This document shows positions 31,275 through 42,400 of a stretch of DNA of 47,382 nt, one piece after another. The notes under the pieces are model-generated. The model was given only the letters and a program-made list of their open reading frames with translations, did no database searches and was not told the DNA's origin. The stretch is from a virus. The stretch lies in IMG/VR virus record IMGVR_UViG_3300021375_000048, positions 1-47,382 of that record. One strand, 5' to 3'. The position numbers and the translations under genes were made by a program. Position 1 is the stretch's first letter; each line of letters starts with the position of its first letter.

Positions 31275-34200
31275 TATGCAAGACCTAAACATCTTAATGC
31301 AGATACCATAGGCACTACTGAACTATTTGTTCCTTTACCTACAATTTTAACTGCAAATGCACTGAACTCTGGCAAGTCATCAACAGTCCACTCATATTCT
31401 TTAAAGTTTCTTGCGTCTGCCTCTATAGTTGTATCAGGCGTTCCTAATGTATTAAAGTATTCCCAATTTAAATCATCAAACGGTGTTGACTCATCATTCT
31501 TAAGAATTTTATATAGTACTTCAACACCTGTTGTTGGTGGTCTGAATACATCTGCAATTACTTTAAGTGTTGTTGCAGGTGTTTTTAGATTAACTTTTCT
31601 TGTGCAATATACCATTGCATTGTTATCTCCATCAGGTTCTGTTGAAGGAGTATAAACTGTTCCTGTTTGTACATCTGAAGAACTATTAATATTATTAATT
31701 CTATTTGAAATACCTATTGCACCTATTGTTCCAACATCAATTACTGGTGAAACATTTCCGTTTACAGATTGTAATTGAAGTGTACATGTAAATGATTTCT
31801 CTGAAGACATCTCATTAGTTTCGTTTAATGGAGATGCAACTACACTTGGTGAATCAAAGAACACATTATCATTTAATGTGATAAACTTACTTGTTGTGTT
31901 TTTAGTGTATGCAGTTCCATTACTATATCCTTCAGGTGAATCCATAGGTGTTGTTAATACACTTGCACTAATTCTAGTCATGTTGTAATTTAAACTTGGA
32001 ATCAATGTATGCAGTGTATCATAGTAATAGTTTCTAGTTGAAGTTGCGTTTTCTCCACCACCAACTGTTGAGTCATTCGATGCGTATGTTGTTTTAACAT
32101 CATAACTAGATATATCGGGGATTACTGTAAATGAATCTATTTCCATATTTGCAACTGCAGTAAATGTTTGATTGATTGCAGCCACTGGAATTCCGCCTAA
32201 TGTATCTCCGACTATATCTACACCCACTGTAAGGTCTGCAGTTCCACCGTCAAAGTTTACTGCACTTAATGTATCTGTTGTTGCATATCCTGTGCCTGGG
32301 TCTGTTATGTATGAAGTAGTTATAACATTACTTGCAACTGTAAATTCTGCAGTTGCACCTGTTCCTGTTCCACCAGTAAGAGATACATTAAATGTTCCAT
32401 TAGTAGGTGTTCCACTCACTGAAGGTGTTGCAATATTTAATACACCATTTTCTTTATCACCCGTCACTCCTGCAATAGTCACATTAGAGTTTGTAGTGTA
32501 CATACCATGCATATAGTTGTAAACTTTTACATACTGTTGACCACTAAATGTTTCAACAGGATTTGTTTGTAAAGTAGAAACTGGTAATGCTTTGTTTTCA
32601 AATTTCAATACTGGTATCTTAGACACATCAAAGTTTGCAATCTTCATGTGGAACTTAAGGTCATCTTCTTGTGTTGCAGTCCATGTTGATGCATTCTGAG
32701 ACACAAATAATGAACCTGCATATGGTTGTCCTGAAATTGTCTGACTTGTTGCAAGGTCTTTCTCACCCATTCTTGATATGAATGTAGTATACTCGTTTGA
32801 GTTAGAGTATACAACAAATGAATACTCAAAATCTTCTTCTAAGTAAACTGGAGAGTCAAATGTAAATGTTGTCACTGCAGAACCGTCTGTTGAAGTGTTT
32901 ACATCGCCTGGGTTCTTAGTCACTGTTGAGAAAGGTATTACAGTCTGGCCTGGATATCCATTTACCATATTTCTAATTTCAACAGAAACTGGTAATGTTG
33001 TATCTTTTTTCTCAAAGTATAAATCTAAAGAAGTGACAAACATACCACCTGATTTTTCAACCAAGAATGATTGTGCAAGTGGGTCTCCCCAACCTCTTTC
33101 TAATGGGAAATCAAAGAATCTTCTGTCTTCTATCCTATCAGGTACATCAAGTATTTGTCTTGTTGTAGGAATAAATACTGGAGGTGCAATGAATGGTTCT
33201 GGCTCAACCAATGGTGGCAATGGTGCCGCAATGAATGGTGGAGGTACTGGTATTGGTACAGGGTCTTGTATAATCTCAGGTATTACAGGTAATTCTGGCA
33301 CTGGTGGTACTGGTGGAGACACGGTATCAAATACTTGTGCATTTATTCTTTCACCACTTCTAGTAATTTGTCTAGAACCATTAGTTCTTTCTAATATTAC
33401 TCTACCGTTTCTTGTAGATGTTATCTCTGTTTGGTTAGATTGTAATAAACCTTGTGCCTGATAGACACCACTCGCTTGTGAGCCTGGGTTTGTTAAATCA
33501 TAATAACTAGAAGTTAATCTTAGTTCTCTTTGTCCTGTTGGGAATCTCTGTACATTACTATTAGGCAAATCAAAGTATGCACGAAGTCTACCATTACCGT
33601 CTGATTTACACTCTGATGTAGTTGTAATTCCACCGTCTTGTGAATATGTTGTACTAAATGGTTTAGTAAATTTATCAACTCGTATTCCGTCAAAGAAGAA
33701 ATAGTGGTTTGTATTTGGTTTTAAGTTAGTTGCATCTATCTCAATAGTTCTAGACCTCATGAAAGGTACTATTGATATACTTACAACTCTATCGTTTCTT
33801 GTTTCTACAAAGTCTTCTACAACACTTGTTGTCACACCTGTTCTTGTTTGTGTTTCTACAGTTTCAGTGACTTCTCTTGTGACAGATAACCCTGCAACCC
33901 ATTCACCACCTTGTGCTGGGTCTCCACTCCAAGAACCATTAGAAGTGGCCTGCACTTCTGTTGATACTACATTAGGTTCACCAACCCATGTTGTTTGCCA
34001 TGAGTTCCAAACCGTTCCTAGTGAGTTTGTATTTTCAGCAAGAACTGCATCAAAGTTTCCTTCTCTGTTAATTCTTACTTCGGGTAATTGTTCTGTATCA
34101 TTCCATATATCTGTTTCGGGTGATAACTTAACTGTTCCAAAGAAATTAAATACATGATATGGATTGACATTAATTGTTCTTGAGGCCTTATCTTGATTTA

Positions 34201-37200
34201 CATATGTTGCAGGTGTATAAGGTAAAGTAATTAAGTCTCCAGTCTTTTGGAAGTTTGATGACAATACACTATTAAACTCAATGTCAAAGAATTGTGAATA
34301 AGACTTAGGTCTCATTGCACCAAGTTTAGTATCTACACTATTTTGATAGTCGGGGTGATTTACATCACCAACTCTATGGCCTCTAAAGTTATCTACTAAG
34401 AATCCTGATTTAAATCTATCGAATCCGTCTGCGTCTAAAATTTGTTTTGTTTGTGTATCTCTTTCTAATAAAGATAATGCAGTAATTCGTTCTAAGTTTG
34501 TGACACGGTTATTGATTTTACCGATATCTTTCATTGTAAATCTACGATGGTCTTGTGTTCTTACTCTTACATTTTTTAAACTTTTAGTATATGCAGGAAT
34601 CTGAATTTCAAATAATTCTATTGCATCATCTACTGCCTTTGGTTTGGTTGGAGATAGTGCAGGAATACCTGAAGAAGTTTGGAATGAACCTGACTTATGT
34701 AAAAATACTTTATCAATTCTTCCAACATAAAAAGCAATGTCTCCAACTACACTTGAACCTGTCACTGGAGTATCGTTTGCACTTGCACCAGTAGAAGATA
34801 TACCAACTCTTGATGAGCCAAAATCTCTACCAGTATCATATCCAAACGGTGCATAAACAGCACCCTCTGTTCCATTTGATAAGTTCACTGGGTTAGTTGG
34901 GTCTTGTGTGTTCGTTGTTCCAAATGTTGAGGTACCAATAATTTGTCCTACAACTGGTCTAAAGTCAATTGCATCTGAAAGTTCAAATGTTCCATCGGGT
35001 TCTAAACCACCTAAGTCGACTCTACTTGGAGAGTATACAGGAATATCTTGATATGGTATTGAAGTATATGACTCAACATCAAAGAAGTCTCCACTATCTG
35101 AAGTGAAGTAATCGAATACAATTAATACCTTTCCTGAAGGAACTGGTTCTCCAACCTTTCTTGTAATTTTTGCAAGGTCATAGAAACCATCTCTTTGTCC
35201 ATTGTCAAAGAAGAATCTAGACTTGATATCGGGTGAACCTTGTGATACACTAGTAATTGTTGCGACTGCAAGTGAAGTCTGACCGACAATACTTTCACCT
35301 TCTGTAAATGTACCTGATACCATTCTATAATATGAAGTTGAAAGTGAACCACTATATGTAATAAGAATTGCACGTGCGTCTGAAGTCTGTCCTACTATTG
35401 TTTCATAAATTTGGAATGTTCCACTATCGACTGAGAAATATGAAGAAGGTGGTAGAGGTGTTGTTCCTCCTACTCCTTCGTATATTGCATGAATCTTATG
35501 AACATCTGCAACACCTAATGTTATTTCTTTATCGTCATATGCAGTACCAAAGAATCCACCAGCACTTCTTGCACTTTCAACACCAAGTAATCTTGATTGT
35601 CTTAGTGTTTTATTTCTAGAATTAGGATTTGTTCTATTTACTGTAAATGTGACTTTAAGTTTTGCACCATCATTATTTGCAATACTCTTTGTAAGTGTTT
35701 GACCTGAACCACCATCTGAAGCTGCAGTTCCTGTAAAGTCTTCTATGTTTAAAAGGTCTCCTAAACCATATGCACTTCCATCTGAAGATTCATCAACAAC
35801 TGCAATTGTAAAGTTATCGGTATTTAATGCACCGAATGTTGCGTTTGAACCTGTAGATATAGTGAACGAACCACCTGATACGTCAACTACTTGTTGTCTT
35901 CTTACTTGGATAGAATCACATGAGTGTGTTTTAACCCAGTCTCTTGGCCATGCAAATATAGATGCAGTTTGGTCTTGGTCATATAAAGTTGCACGTTTTC
36001 TTGTGACATTACCTGTATATGAACCACCTGCATTTCCTGTAAGTGTAAGTGTAGTATCATCAGTGACACTTGAAACTATTAATTCTTCGTTAGAGTTTGA
36101 AGGGTTTATAATTATATCACCCTCTTTTAATTCTGTTGTAAATTTTGTTGCAAAACCAGTGACTGATGTAGAACTGTTTGTAAATGTGACTGTTCCTAGT
36201 AATGTTCTACTTGCGTCTATTTCTACATTTGCAGTAAATGTGGTTGAACCTGCATCTATTGGGTCTTGTGATACCCCTCTTGCACGGTCAATGTTGTAGT
36301 TTCTTACTGCAGTGACTGTTGTTGTTCCACTAGTTGTACCATTAGTTGTAATTGCATCACCAACTACGAATGTACCTACTACGTCATGAACATATAACTG
36401 ACCACTTGCAGTATATGAAACAATACCAGTTGCACCTGAAGTACCACCAACAACTTGGTCTCCTTCTGTAAATGTTCCACTAAGTGTACCACTTAGTTTT
36501 GTTAACATCTTAATGTCAAACAGATATAAGTTCCATGTAGAACTTGCATCATATTCTTGTGAAGATGCAGTACCACTTTGTAAATCTATGTTTCTTAATC
36601 TTGCAAAACCAATCTTTCCACTTGCAGGTTCTGTTCCATCACTTGATATTGTAGTATCCCAAAGTGTGATTTCTTTAAATGGTGATATACTTGCATCTCC
36701 ACTCTCATTACCAAACTCGGGTAAAGAGTGAACATTTGTAATTCTCAATTTGTTTCCAAGTCTTACTGGAGTATTTGTGTTGTCTAGTGTGACTGTAGAC
36801 CTTGCCTTATTGAAAGGTATTGGTGTTGTTCCAATCTTGTCTATTTCATAACCTTTAACATATGCTTTACCAGGCGATACTTGCATTACAAACTTATCTA
36901 CATCTCCGCCATTTGTTGAAGTATAGTATCCTCTGTTTGTAGTGTCGTCTAAGTGTTCTCTTAAACTATGTGTAAATTGTCTTACAACAAAATCACCATT
37001 TGCATCGAATGTTCTTCGTGCCATTGAGTTTTCTATCTCATTGTATATCGGTCTAGTGATTTTTAATTCTATGATACCCTGATTAACCCTGACAAGTTCT
37101 ACGAAGTCCACATCATTAGCAGTATCAAGTGTGTACTTAGATAGTGTAAAATCTAATTTAAGTCTATCAGCACCAGCTGCATTTTCGTTTGTTGTACCTG

Positions 37201-37933
37201 AAGAATTATCTAACAAAGATGTGTCGTCTGCAGAAGATAAAAGACTTTCTGCAATTGTTAGACCCACTCTGTATGTTGGTTTACCTGAATACTTTTCTAA
37301 AATTAATGTTTGTGCATCAACCTTACAAAAGAATCCTCTTGCAAATATAATACCTTCTGATATACTTGCAATAGAAGCACGACCAACTGGACTATCTGTT
37401 TTAGGTTTAATTGTAAACTCATTATTATTAGCACTATTTACAGTGACTGTTCCATCTTCACCTAGTGTACATTCTTGTAATTCTTCACCTGAATAAAAAA
37501 CTACTGAGTTATTTGTATCTGTTCCTTGTGAATGAAATTTTACGAATAGTGTAATTGCATCATCAGTTGTTTCTTCACTTGATTCAAAAACTTTACCAAC
37601 AACACCTGAAGATTTACCTCTTATAAATTTACCATGAAAAAGTTTTCTATAATCTTCAACATTTGCATCTCCACTTGAATTAGGATTTGCAGAATTTACC
37701 TTTACATAGAATACATCTAAATCTACATCTGATTCTGCACCAGTGACTAAAGACCCCTCTTCAAACATATGAGAACCAAATCTTTCAATTTGATTTTGTA
37801 ATATGGATTGTGTTTGAGTTAATTCTCTAGACTGTAATGGACGACCCGCTCTAAAAAGAACTTTATTGAATTTCTTATCTTCCGAAAAGTCATCGTAATA
37901 CGGTGCTATATTTAAATCAGTTTTTTCTGGCAT
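31274..37933 (-). CDS. Giant baseplate/tail structural protein with DUF4815 N-terminus
   Basis: 2219 aa. The N-terminus (APYYDDFSEDKKFNKVLFRAG, RELTQTQSILQNQIERFG, FEEGSLVTG) is the DUF4815 type found in large baseplate-region proteins of marine T4-like phages. Repeated beta modules with GTFTEGDxVxGxTSxA motifs follow (near residues 480, 850 and 880). Residues about 1538-1590 form a proline-rich hinge (PPVPPVPELP...VPIPVPPPFIAAPLPPLVEPEP). The C-terminal region carries FPLERGWGDPLAQSFLVEKSGGMFVTSLDLYF and ends ALRCLGLA. It probably replaces the gp9-gp12 type periphery and anchors fibres. A stem-loop lies just upstream of its start. Confidence 0.83.
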   Translation of the reverse strand: MPEKTDLNIAPYYDDFSEDKKFNKVLFRAGRPLQSRELTQTQSILQNQIERFGSHMFEEGSLVTGAESDVDLDVFYVKVNSANPNSSGDANVEDYRKLFHGKFIRGKSSGVVGKVFESSEETTDDAITLFVKFHSQGTDTNNSVVFYSGEELQECTLGEDGTVTVNSANNNEFTIKPKTDSPVGRASIASISEGIIFARGFFCKVDAQTLILEKYSGKPTYRVGLTIAESLLSSADDTSLLDNSSGTTNENAAGADRLKLDFTLSKYTLDTANDVDFVELVRVNQGIIELKITRPIYNEIENSMARRTFDANGDFVVRQFTHSLREHLDDTTNRGYYTSTNGGDVDKFVMQVSPGKAYVKGYEIDKIGTTPIPFNKARSTVTLDNTNTPVRLGNKLRITNVHSLPEFGNESGDASISPFKEITLWDTTISSDGTEPASGKIGFARLRNIDLQSGTASSQEYDASSTWNLYLFDIKMLTKLSGTLSGTFTEGDQVVGGTSGATGIVSYTASGQLYVHDVVGTFVVGDAITTNGTTSGTTTVTAVRNYNIDRARGVSQDPIDAGSTTFTANVEIDASRTLLGTVTFTNSSTSVTGFATKFTTELKEGDIIINPSNSNEELIVSSVTDDTTLTLTGNAGGSYTGNVTRKRATLYDQDQTASIFAWPRDWVKTHSCDSIQVRRQQVVDVSGGSFTISTGSNATFGALNTDNFTIAVVDESSDGSAYGLGDLLNIEDFTGTAASDGGSGQTLTKSIANNDGAKLKVTFTVNRTNPNSRNKTLRQSRLLGVESARSAGGFFGTAYDDKEITLGVADVHKIHAIYEGVGGTTPLPPSSYFSVDSGTFQIYETIVGQTSDARAILITYSGSLSTSYYRMVSGTFTEGESIVGQTSLAVATITSVSQGSPDIKSRFFFDNGQRDGFYDLAKITRKVGEPVPSGKVLIVFDYFTSDSGDFFDVESYTSIPYQDIPVYSPSRVDLGGLEPDGTFELSDAIDFRPVVGQIIGTSTFGTTNTQDPTNPVNLSNGTEGAVYAPFGYDTGRDFGSSRVGISSTGASANDTPVTGSSVVGDIAFYVGRIDKVFLHKSGSFQTSSGIPALSPTKPKAVDDAIELFEIQIPAYTKSLKNVRVRTQDHRRFTMKDIGKINNRVTNLERITALSLLERDTQTKQILDADGFDRFKSGFLVDNFRGHRVGDVNHPDYQNSVDTKLGAMRPKSYSQFFDIEFNSVLSSNFQKTGDLITLPYTPATYVNQDKASRTINVNPYHVFNFFGTVKLSPETDIWNDTEQLPEVRINREGNFDAVLAENTNSLGTVWNSWQTTWVGEPNVVSTEVQATSNGSWSGDPAQGGEWVAGLSVTREVTETVETQTRTGVTTSVVEDFVETRNDRVVSISIVPFMRSRTIEIDATNLKPNTNHYFFFDGIRVDKFTKPFSTTYSQDGGITTTSECKSDGNGRLRAYFDLPNSNVQRFPTGQRELRLTSSYYDLTNPGSQASGVYQAQGLLQSNQTEITSTRNGRVILERTNGSRQITRSGERINAQVFDTVSPPVPPVPELPVIPEIIQDPVPIPVPPPFIAAPLPPLVEPEPFIAPPVFIPTTRQILDVPDRIEDRRFFDFPLERGWGDPLAQSFLVEKSGGMFVTSLDLYFEKKDTTLPVSVEIRNMVNGYPGQTVIPFSTVTKNPGDVNTSTDGSAVTTFTFDSPVYLEEDFEYSFVVYSNSNEYTTFISRMGEKDLATSQTISGQPYAGSLFVSQNASTWTATQEDDLKFHMKIANFDVSKIPVLKFENKALPVSTLQTNPVETFSGQQYVKVYNYMHGMYTTNSNVTIAGVTGDKENGVLNIATPSVSGTPTNGTFNVSLTGGTGTGATAEFTVASNVITTSYITDPGTGYATTDTLSAVNFDGGTADLTVGVDIVGDTLGGIPVAAINQTFTAVANMEIDSFTVIPDISSYDVKTTYASNDSTVGGGENATSTRNYYYDTLHTLIPSLNYNMTRISASVLTTPMDSPEGYSNGTAYTKNTTSKFITLNDNVFFDSPSVVASPLNETNEMSSEKSFTCTLQLQSVNGNVSPVIDVGTIGAIGISNRINNINSSSDVQTGTVYTPSTEPDGDNNAMVYCTRKVNLKTPATTLKVIADVFRPPTTGVEVLYKILKNDESTPFDDLNWEYFNTLGTPDTTIEADARNFKEYEWTVDDLPEFSAFAVKIVGKGTNSSVVPMVSALRCLGLA

Positions 37934-37950
37934 ATTCCTTAACCTGTTGT

Positions 37951-37967
37951 GGGGACACTAAGTCCCC
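37951..37967 (-). other. GC-rich stem-loop in the leader of the giant gene
   Basis: GGGGAC (37951-37956) pairs with GTCCCC (37962-37967) around ACTAA. It lies between gp8 and the 2219-aa gene, 17 bases from the start codon and next to the site AGGTTAAGGAAT. It has no U-tract, so it is unlikely to be a full terminator. It may protect or attenuate the mRNA. Confidence 0.5.
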
Positions 37968-37972
37968 GATAA

Positions 37973-39436
37973 TTACATTTCTATAATTAATTTAATATCT
38001 TCGATTTGGTCTGCAGCTCTAGTCACAGCACCCCTGTTTTCAATATACAGAATATTACCTGTAAATCTTTCCACTTCGGGGAATGTACTATCTATTGTAT
38101 CAGCATTACCAATGGTTGCACCACCTTTAAAAACAGTATCATTTTGTGCAAAGTTTACATATCCACCATCATTATTTGCAATTGGTTGGTGAGATACTAC
38201 TGAACCATTAATTGATATAATTCTTGATACTGCAACTCCGTTTCCGTCTGAAGAAGCATTAAGAATAGTATCGTCTACTGATAGACCTGAAACACTTGAT
38301 AAAGTCATTTTATAATATGCACCAAGTGTTGTTGCAGTTGCAACTGTTGTTGTTCCTGCAGTGAATGGGTCTTGTAATAAACCTATTCTTCTGAAATCGT
38401 TATCTGTTGGGAAGTCACCTGAACCTTCATTAAACTCAAATCTTGAGTTTACGATTACATAGTTTCCACCAAGTTCTTCAACTGGGTCTGCACCATGTCC
38501 GTTCATAGGTGAAATGATTGGTGTTAATACTGCACTTGAACCACTTCCAATTCCTGATATACTTGCAACATCAATAGATGCACGATTATAACCTGAACCA
38601 TATGCACTTGTAGTCACTGAAACTGATGTGATTGCACCACCACCACCAACAGTCACTGAACAAGTTGCACTTGAACCGTCACCATCGATAGGTACTGCAG
38701 TATATGTTCCAGGCGTATAACCTGAACCACCGTTATCTACTCTTACGTGGTAGATTGCACCTGCAGTTGCAGAGTTTTCTACGTCCCATAATGAAGATGA
38801 GTCGTTGTCTGCACTTGAACCTAACTGACCGTTAGTTCCAGTACCTGAAACAGCAGTTTTTGCACCCAATGATTTTACTGGGATAAAGTCTGAAGTCACA
38901 TACTTAATTGTATCAGCAGCAGATACTGTATACATGTACTTCCAAATATATCCTGCAGCTGCACCAGTGTCTGAGGTATACACTAGGTCTGTTGCACTTG
39001 TTCCAGTTGGTTTTACTGTTGATGCAACAACTGAACCTGAAGAATTTCTTCCAGTTCTGATACATTTGTATACATTATAGTCGTCTGTTAATACATAGAA
39101 CTTAGAACTAAACAAATTGTTTGCACTTGTACCTGATGAAGTTTCTGTAGAACTTATATCATGTGCATATTCGTCATATGTGGTTCCTGTTGTCCAGTCA
39201 TACCTTGTTAATGCATGAGAAACATCTGCAGTAGACACTTTCTTCATAGAAAGCATATCTGAAAATGAATCCATCTCCTCACTTGTTCCGTTTACTGGAA
39301 CTGGTGGGGAAGTGTCGTCTGCCCATGAATGGGAACGACCTATGAAAATGTATGTTGATGAGGCACTTTCACCGAAGTCCTCTTTAAATTGTTTCGCATT
39401 ATGTGTACGAAACTTCTCTGTTATTATTGCTGCCAT
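37973..39436 (-). CDS. 8: Baseplate wedge protein gp8
   Basis: Wedge subunit of the T4-type baseplate. 487 aa against 334 in T4; the extra length is Gly/Ser-rich inserts (residues about 200-330). Family segments are clear: TEKFRTHNAKQFKEDF, TYIFIGRSHSWADD, FYVLTDDYNVYKCI, STVKPTGTSATDL and GYIWKYMYTVSAADTIKYVTSDFIPV. The C-terminus ENRGAVTRAADQIEDIKLIIEM is the conserved end. A late promoter lies 28 bases upstream. Confidence 0.92.
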   Translation of the reverse strand: MAAIITEKFRTHNAKQFKEDFGESASSTYIFIGRSHSWADDTSPPVPVNGTSEEMDSFSDMLSMKKVSTADVSHALTRYDWTTGTTYDEYAHDISSTETSSGTSANNLFSSKFYVLTDDYNVYKCIRTGRNSSGSVVASTVKPTGTSATDLVYTSDTGAAAGYIWKYMYTVSAADTIKYVTSDFIPVKSLGAKTAVSGTGTNGQLGSSADNDSSSLWDVENSATAGAIYHVRVDNGGSGYTPGTYTAVPIDGDGSSATCSVTVGGGGAITSVSVTTSAYGSGYNRASIDVASISGIGSGSSAVLTPIISPMNGHGADPVEELGGNYVIVNSRFEFNEGSGDFPTDNDFRRIGLLQDPFTAGTTTVATATTLGAYYKMTLSSVSGLSVDDTILNASSDGNGVAVSRIISINGSVVSHQPIANNDGGYVNFAQNDTVFKGGATIGNADTIDSTFPEVERFTGNILYIENRGAVTRAADQIEDIKLIIEM

Positions 39437-39464
39437 TTTAAGTATCTCCTCAGATATTTTATAC

Positions 39465-39472
39465 TATTTATA
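39465..39472 (-). promoter_or_regulatory. T4-type late promoter before gp8
   Basis: TATAAATAGTATAA on the minus strand, immediately after the stop of the gp7-like gene. The leader contains TGAGGAGATACTTAAA before the ATG. It probably drives gp8, the giant protein and part of the fibre island. Confidence 0.85.
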
Positions 39473-39475
39473 ACA

Positions 39476-42400
39476 CTAGGCAGACTTTATGTATGCACTA
39501 TATGTAATATTTGTTCTTTTTAACTCCCTTTTTTCAAATTCGGGAATGAATAGGTTAGGATAGTAATCATTTAAGTCACTAATTCTCAAACCTTCGGGTT
39601 TAGACTCTTCACTTAGAATGTTTCCATACCCATCTTCTAATAATATATCATCGCCATCAGTTTCATCTTTTAGGTAATATGATATATCGTATATTCTTTG
39701 TCCTGTAATGGTATTTAGGGATTTAAAGTTTGTTCCAAATGATGCAAATGTAGTAGAAGGTACTGAAGAATCTGATGATTGTTCATCAATCATTGCACTT
39801 TCGTCCTCAAATACAATCCTATCTCCATTTTCAAACAGAGTATACTTGTCATTTAAGTCGGGATTCCTCTCTGATACAAAGTATTGCACCTCTTCTGTAG
39901 TTGTTGCAGTTTCTAATCTTATCAAAGTCTCATTGTCTTCAGATATAATTCTATCTCCAGCCTCTCCCTTGACTTCTGCAAATCTTCTTTCTTCAAATCT
40001 CATGATACATGCTTCTTCTTCAAGTTCTATCTTACTTCCATCTTCCATTACTAAGATTTCTTCACTTGGTTGATATAAATCTATAATTTTACCTTGGTCT
40101 GCAGCTACAAATTTTCTATTATGGTAGTCTAATGTGTCTTGATTATCCATTAAATTAATTGAACCTACAGAACGGACAACACCTCTTACATTATCAGTTC
40201 TAACTGAAGGTATAGATTTGTTTACAATCTTCAGAATGTTCATGTGTCGGTTTCTCATTTTAGAGTCACCATATTCTGTATCGGGTTCTGTTATTCCACC
40301 ACCAGTTCTAGGGTCTGTATTATATACAGGTTGTCCTGCTTCGTCAAGCGTTAATAGACCAATACCACCTTCGGGGCCTGTTGCAGACATATCTGCATGT
40401 AAGAGATATGTTCTTAATGAATTTGCAAATGCATTTGATACAGAAAGAACAGGTTCCATTACCATAATAATTGTTGGTTGGAACTTAGAAGTTCTTGTTT
40501 GTCCACTAATTGAATTTTCTAATGCAACCTCACCAAAGAATATATGTCCAGCAGGGTGAAGTAGGTCTTTAACTGTAGACCTATATTTGTTAATTGATTC
40601 CCCAACCTTAATGACATATGAATGAGTTTGATAGTATCTACTGTCTTGAAGGTTTGTTGCAGATGCGTTTATATGTCCTTTGTCTGTTAAGAATTGTTCT
40701 TGTATTATACCTTCACCACCAAACTTACCTCTTGCATTAAATGGGTTGGATTTCATTACCTCAAATTGGTCGGTGTTTTGGTAAGTGACAACTTCATCTA
40801 TTAGGAAGTGTCCGTCTAAATTTGTATATTTTAATATGTGTCTATCTGCATCATAGTTAACAACCTCAGCAGTTGTTCCTGATGATTGACCTGTAATAGT
40901 CACACCTTTGTTTAAAGTATTAGTTGGTGTAGTAATCAACATGGGGAATACAGATTTGTCTGATACTACTGAATCTTCTGTATAGTCTCTACCTTGTTCA
41001 ACAATGTTTAGTGATTTAATTCCACCAATCTCATCTGAGAAACAGAATATCTTACCACCTGTACCACTTGAAACACTTACTTGTGTGTTTGCACGTGCAG
41101 TAAGAGATGTTCCACCATTGATTATTTCACCATTTTGGAATGCACCAGTATCAGTTGATAATCTTTTTACAACTACTCGTTTCTTATCTTCTTCTATTTT
41201 TATAATAGTTGCTGTTGCGTTAGATGTTCCACCAGTCAAAACTTCATTTAAAACAAACCCACTAAGGTCATCAAAGTAGATATATCCGCCTGGGAATGCA
41301 GTTGGTACTGATTGATAACCTGCACCACCACTTAATATCTTTATACTTCTAATATTACCAACAGTAGTCTCTAAGTTTATCTCTTCTCCGTCTTCATATA
41401 ACAACTGATTAAACTCAGTATACATGTCAACTCTTTGACCAACAGATAGTGCAGTTGAAAATGTCACTCTATCGTTTTTGTGTGAATAGTCGTGTGTAGT
41501 GTAAGAAGTGTTTGGTGTTTGTAATACGTCATCAACAAATACTTTAAGTGTGTTATCATTAAATATGATTAGATTACCATTGTCATCTCTGACACCTGGC
41601 CCACCCACTAAAGTTTGACCTGCAGTTGCAGTGACTTCATAATGTCCAAATGTAGAACCACCTTCAAGTAATACCTCGTCTCCTACAGAACCAATTACTG
41701 CTTCTGCACCACCACCTTGTGTTCCTGTATTTTCAAATACAATTAGGTCTCCACCTTCATAGTTTTGACCACCTTCCTCAATGAAAATTTCTGTAATACC
41801 ACCTTTAGATAAACCGTCAACTCTTGCTTGACATTCTGACGCATTCGTGTTATTCTTACTACCTGCAAAGAAAACTTTGTCATTGAGTGAATACAATGAA
41901 CCTATTGAAGATTCTTCTAGTAATAAACCACCACCATTAGTAGTTTCTGTATTTAATTGACTTCCGTCATAAGTTCCACTATAGACTGCAGCTTGACCTG
42001 ATTCTAAAAGAATGTCGCCACTATCATCATGCGATATATAAGTTGATGATGATTCGTCTGATACATCATTCACAACACCTATTACAGTTCCAGTATATTC
42101 TGTAATACCATCACGGTCTATAAATGTGACGGTAGAGCCTTGTGTGAATTTACCAATATGATTATCTGTAATCTCTAGTGAATACTTTCTGTCTTCAACA
42201 GAATCTACAAATACATTTTCTACAACTGATTCTGCCTCAATTATTTTAGTACCACTTTGATACTGAACAATTCTATCTGTTTGTTGTGGTGGTGCAGATA
42301 CAACTTCCACTCTCATTCTTCTTACTTGACTATAATCTGATTCACTTAGATATATTGTTTCATTATCGGGATATCTAATTGTTGCGTCTTGACCATATAA

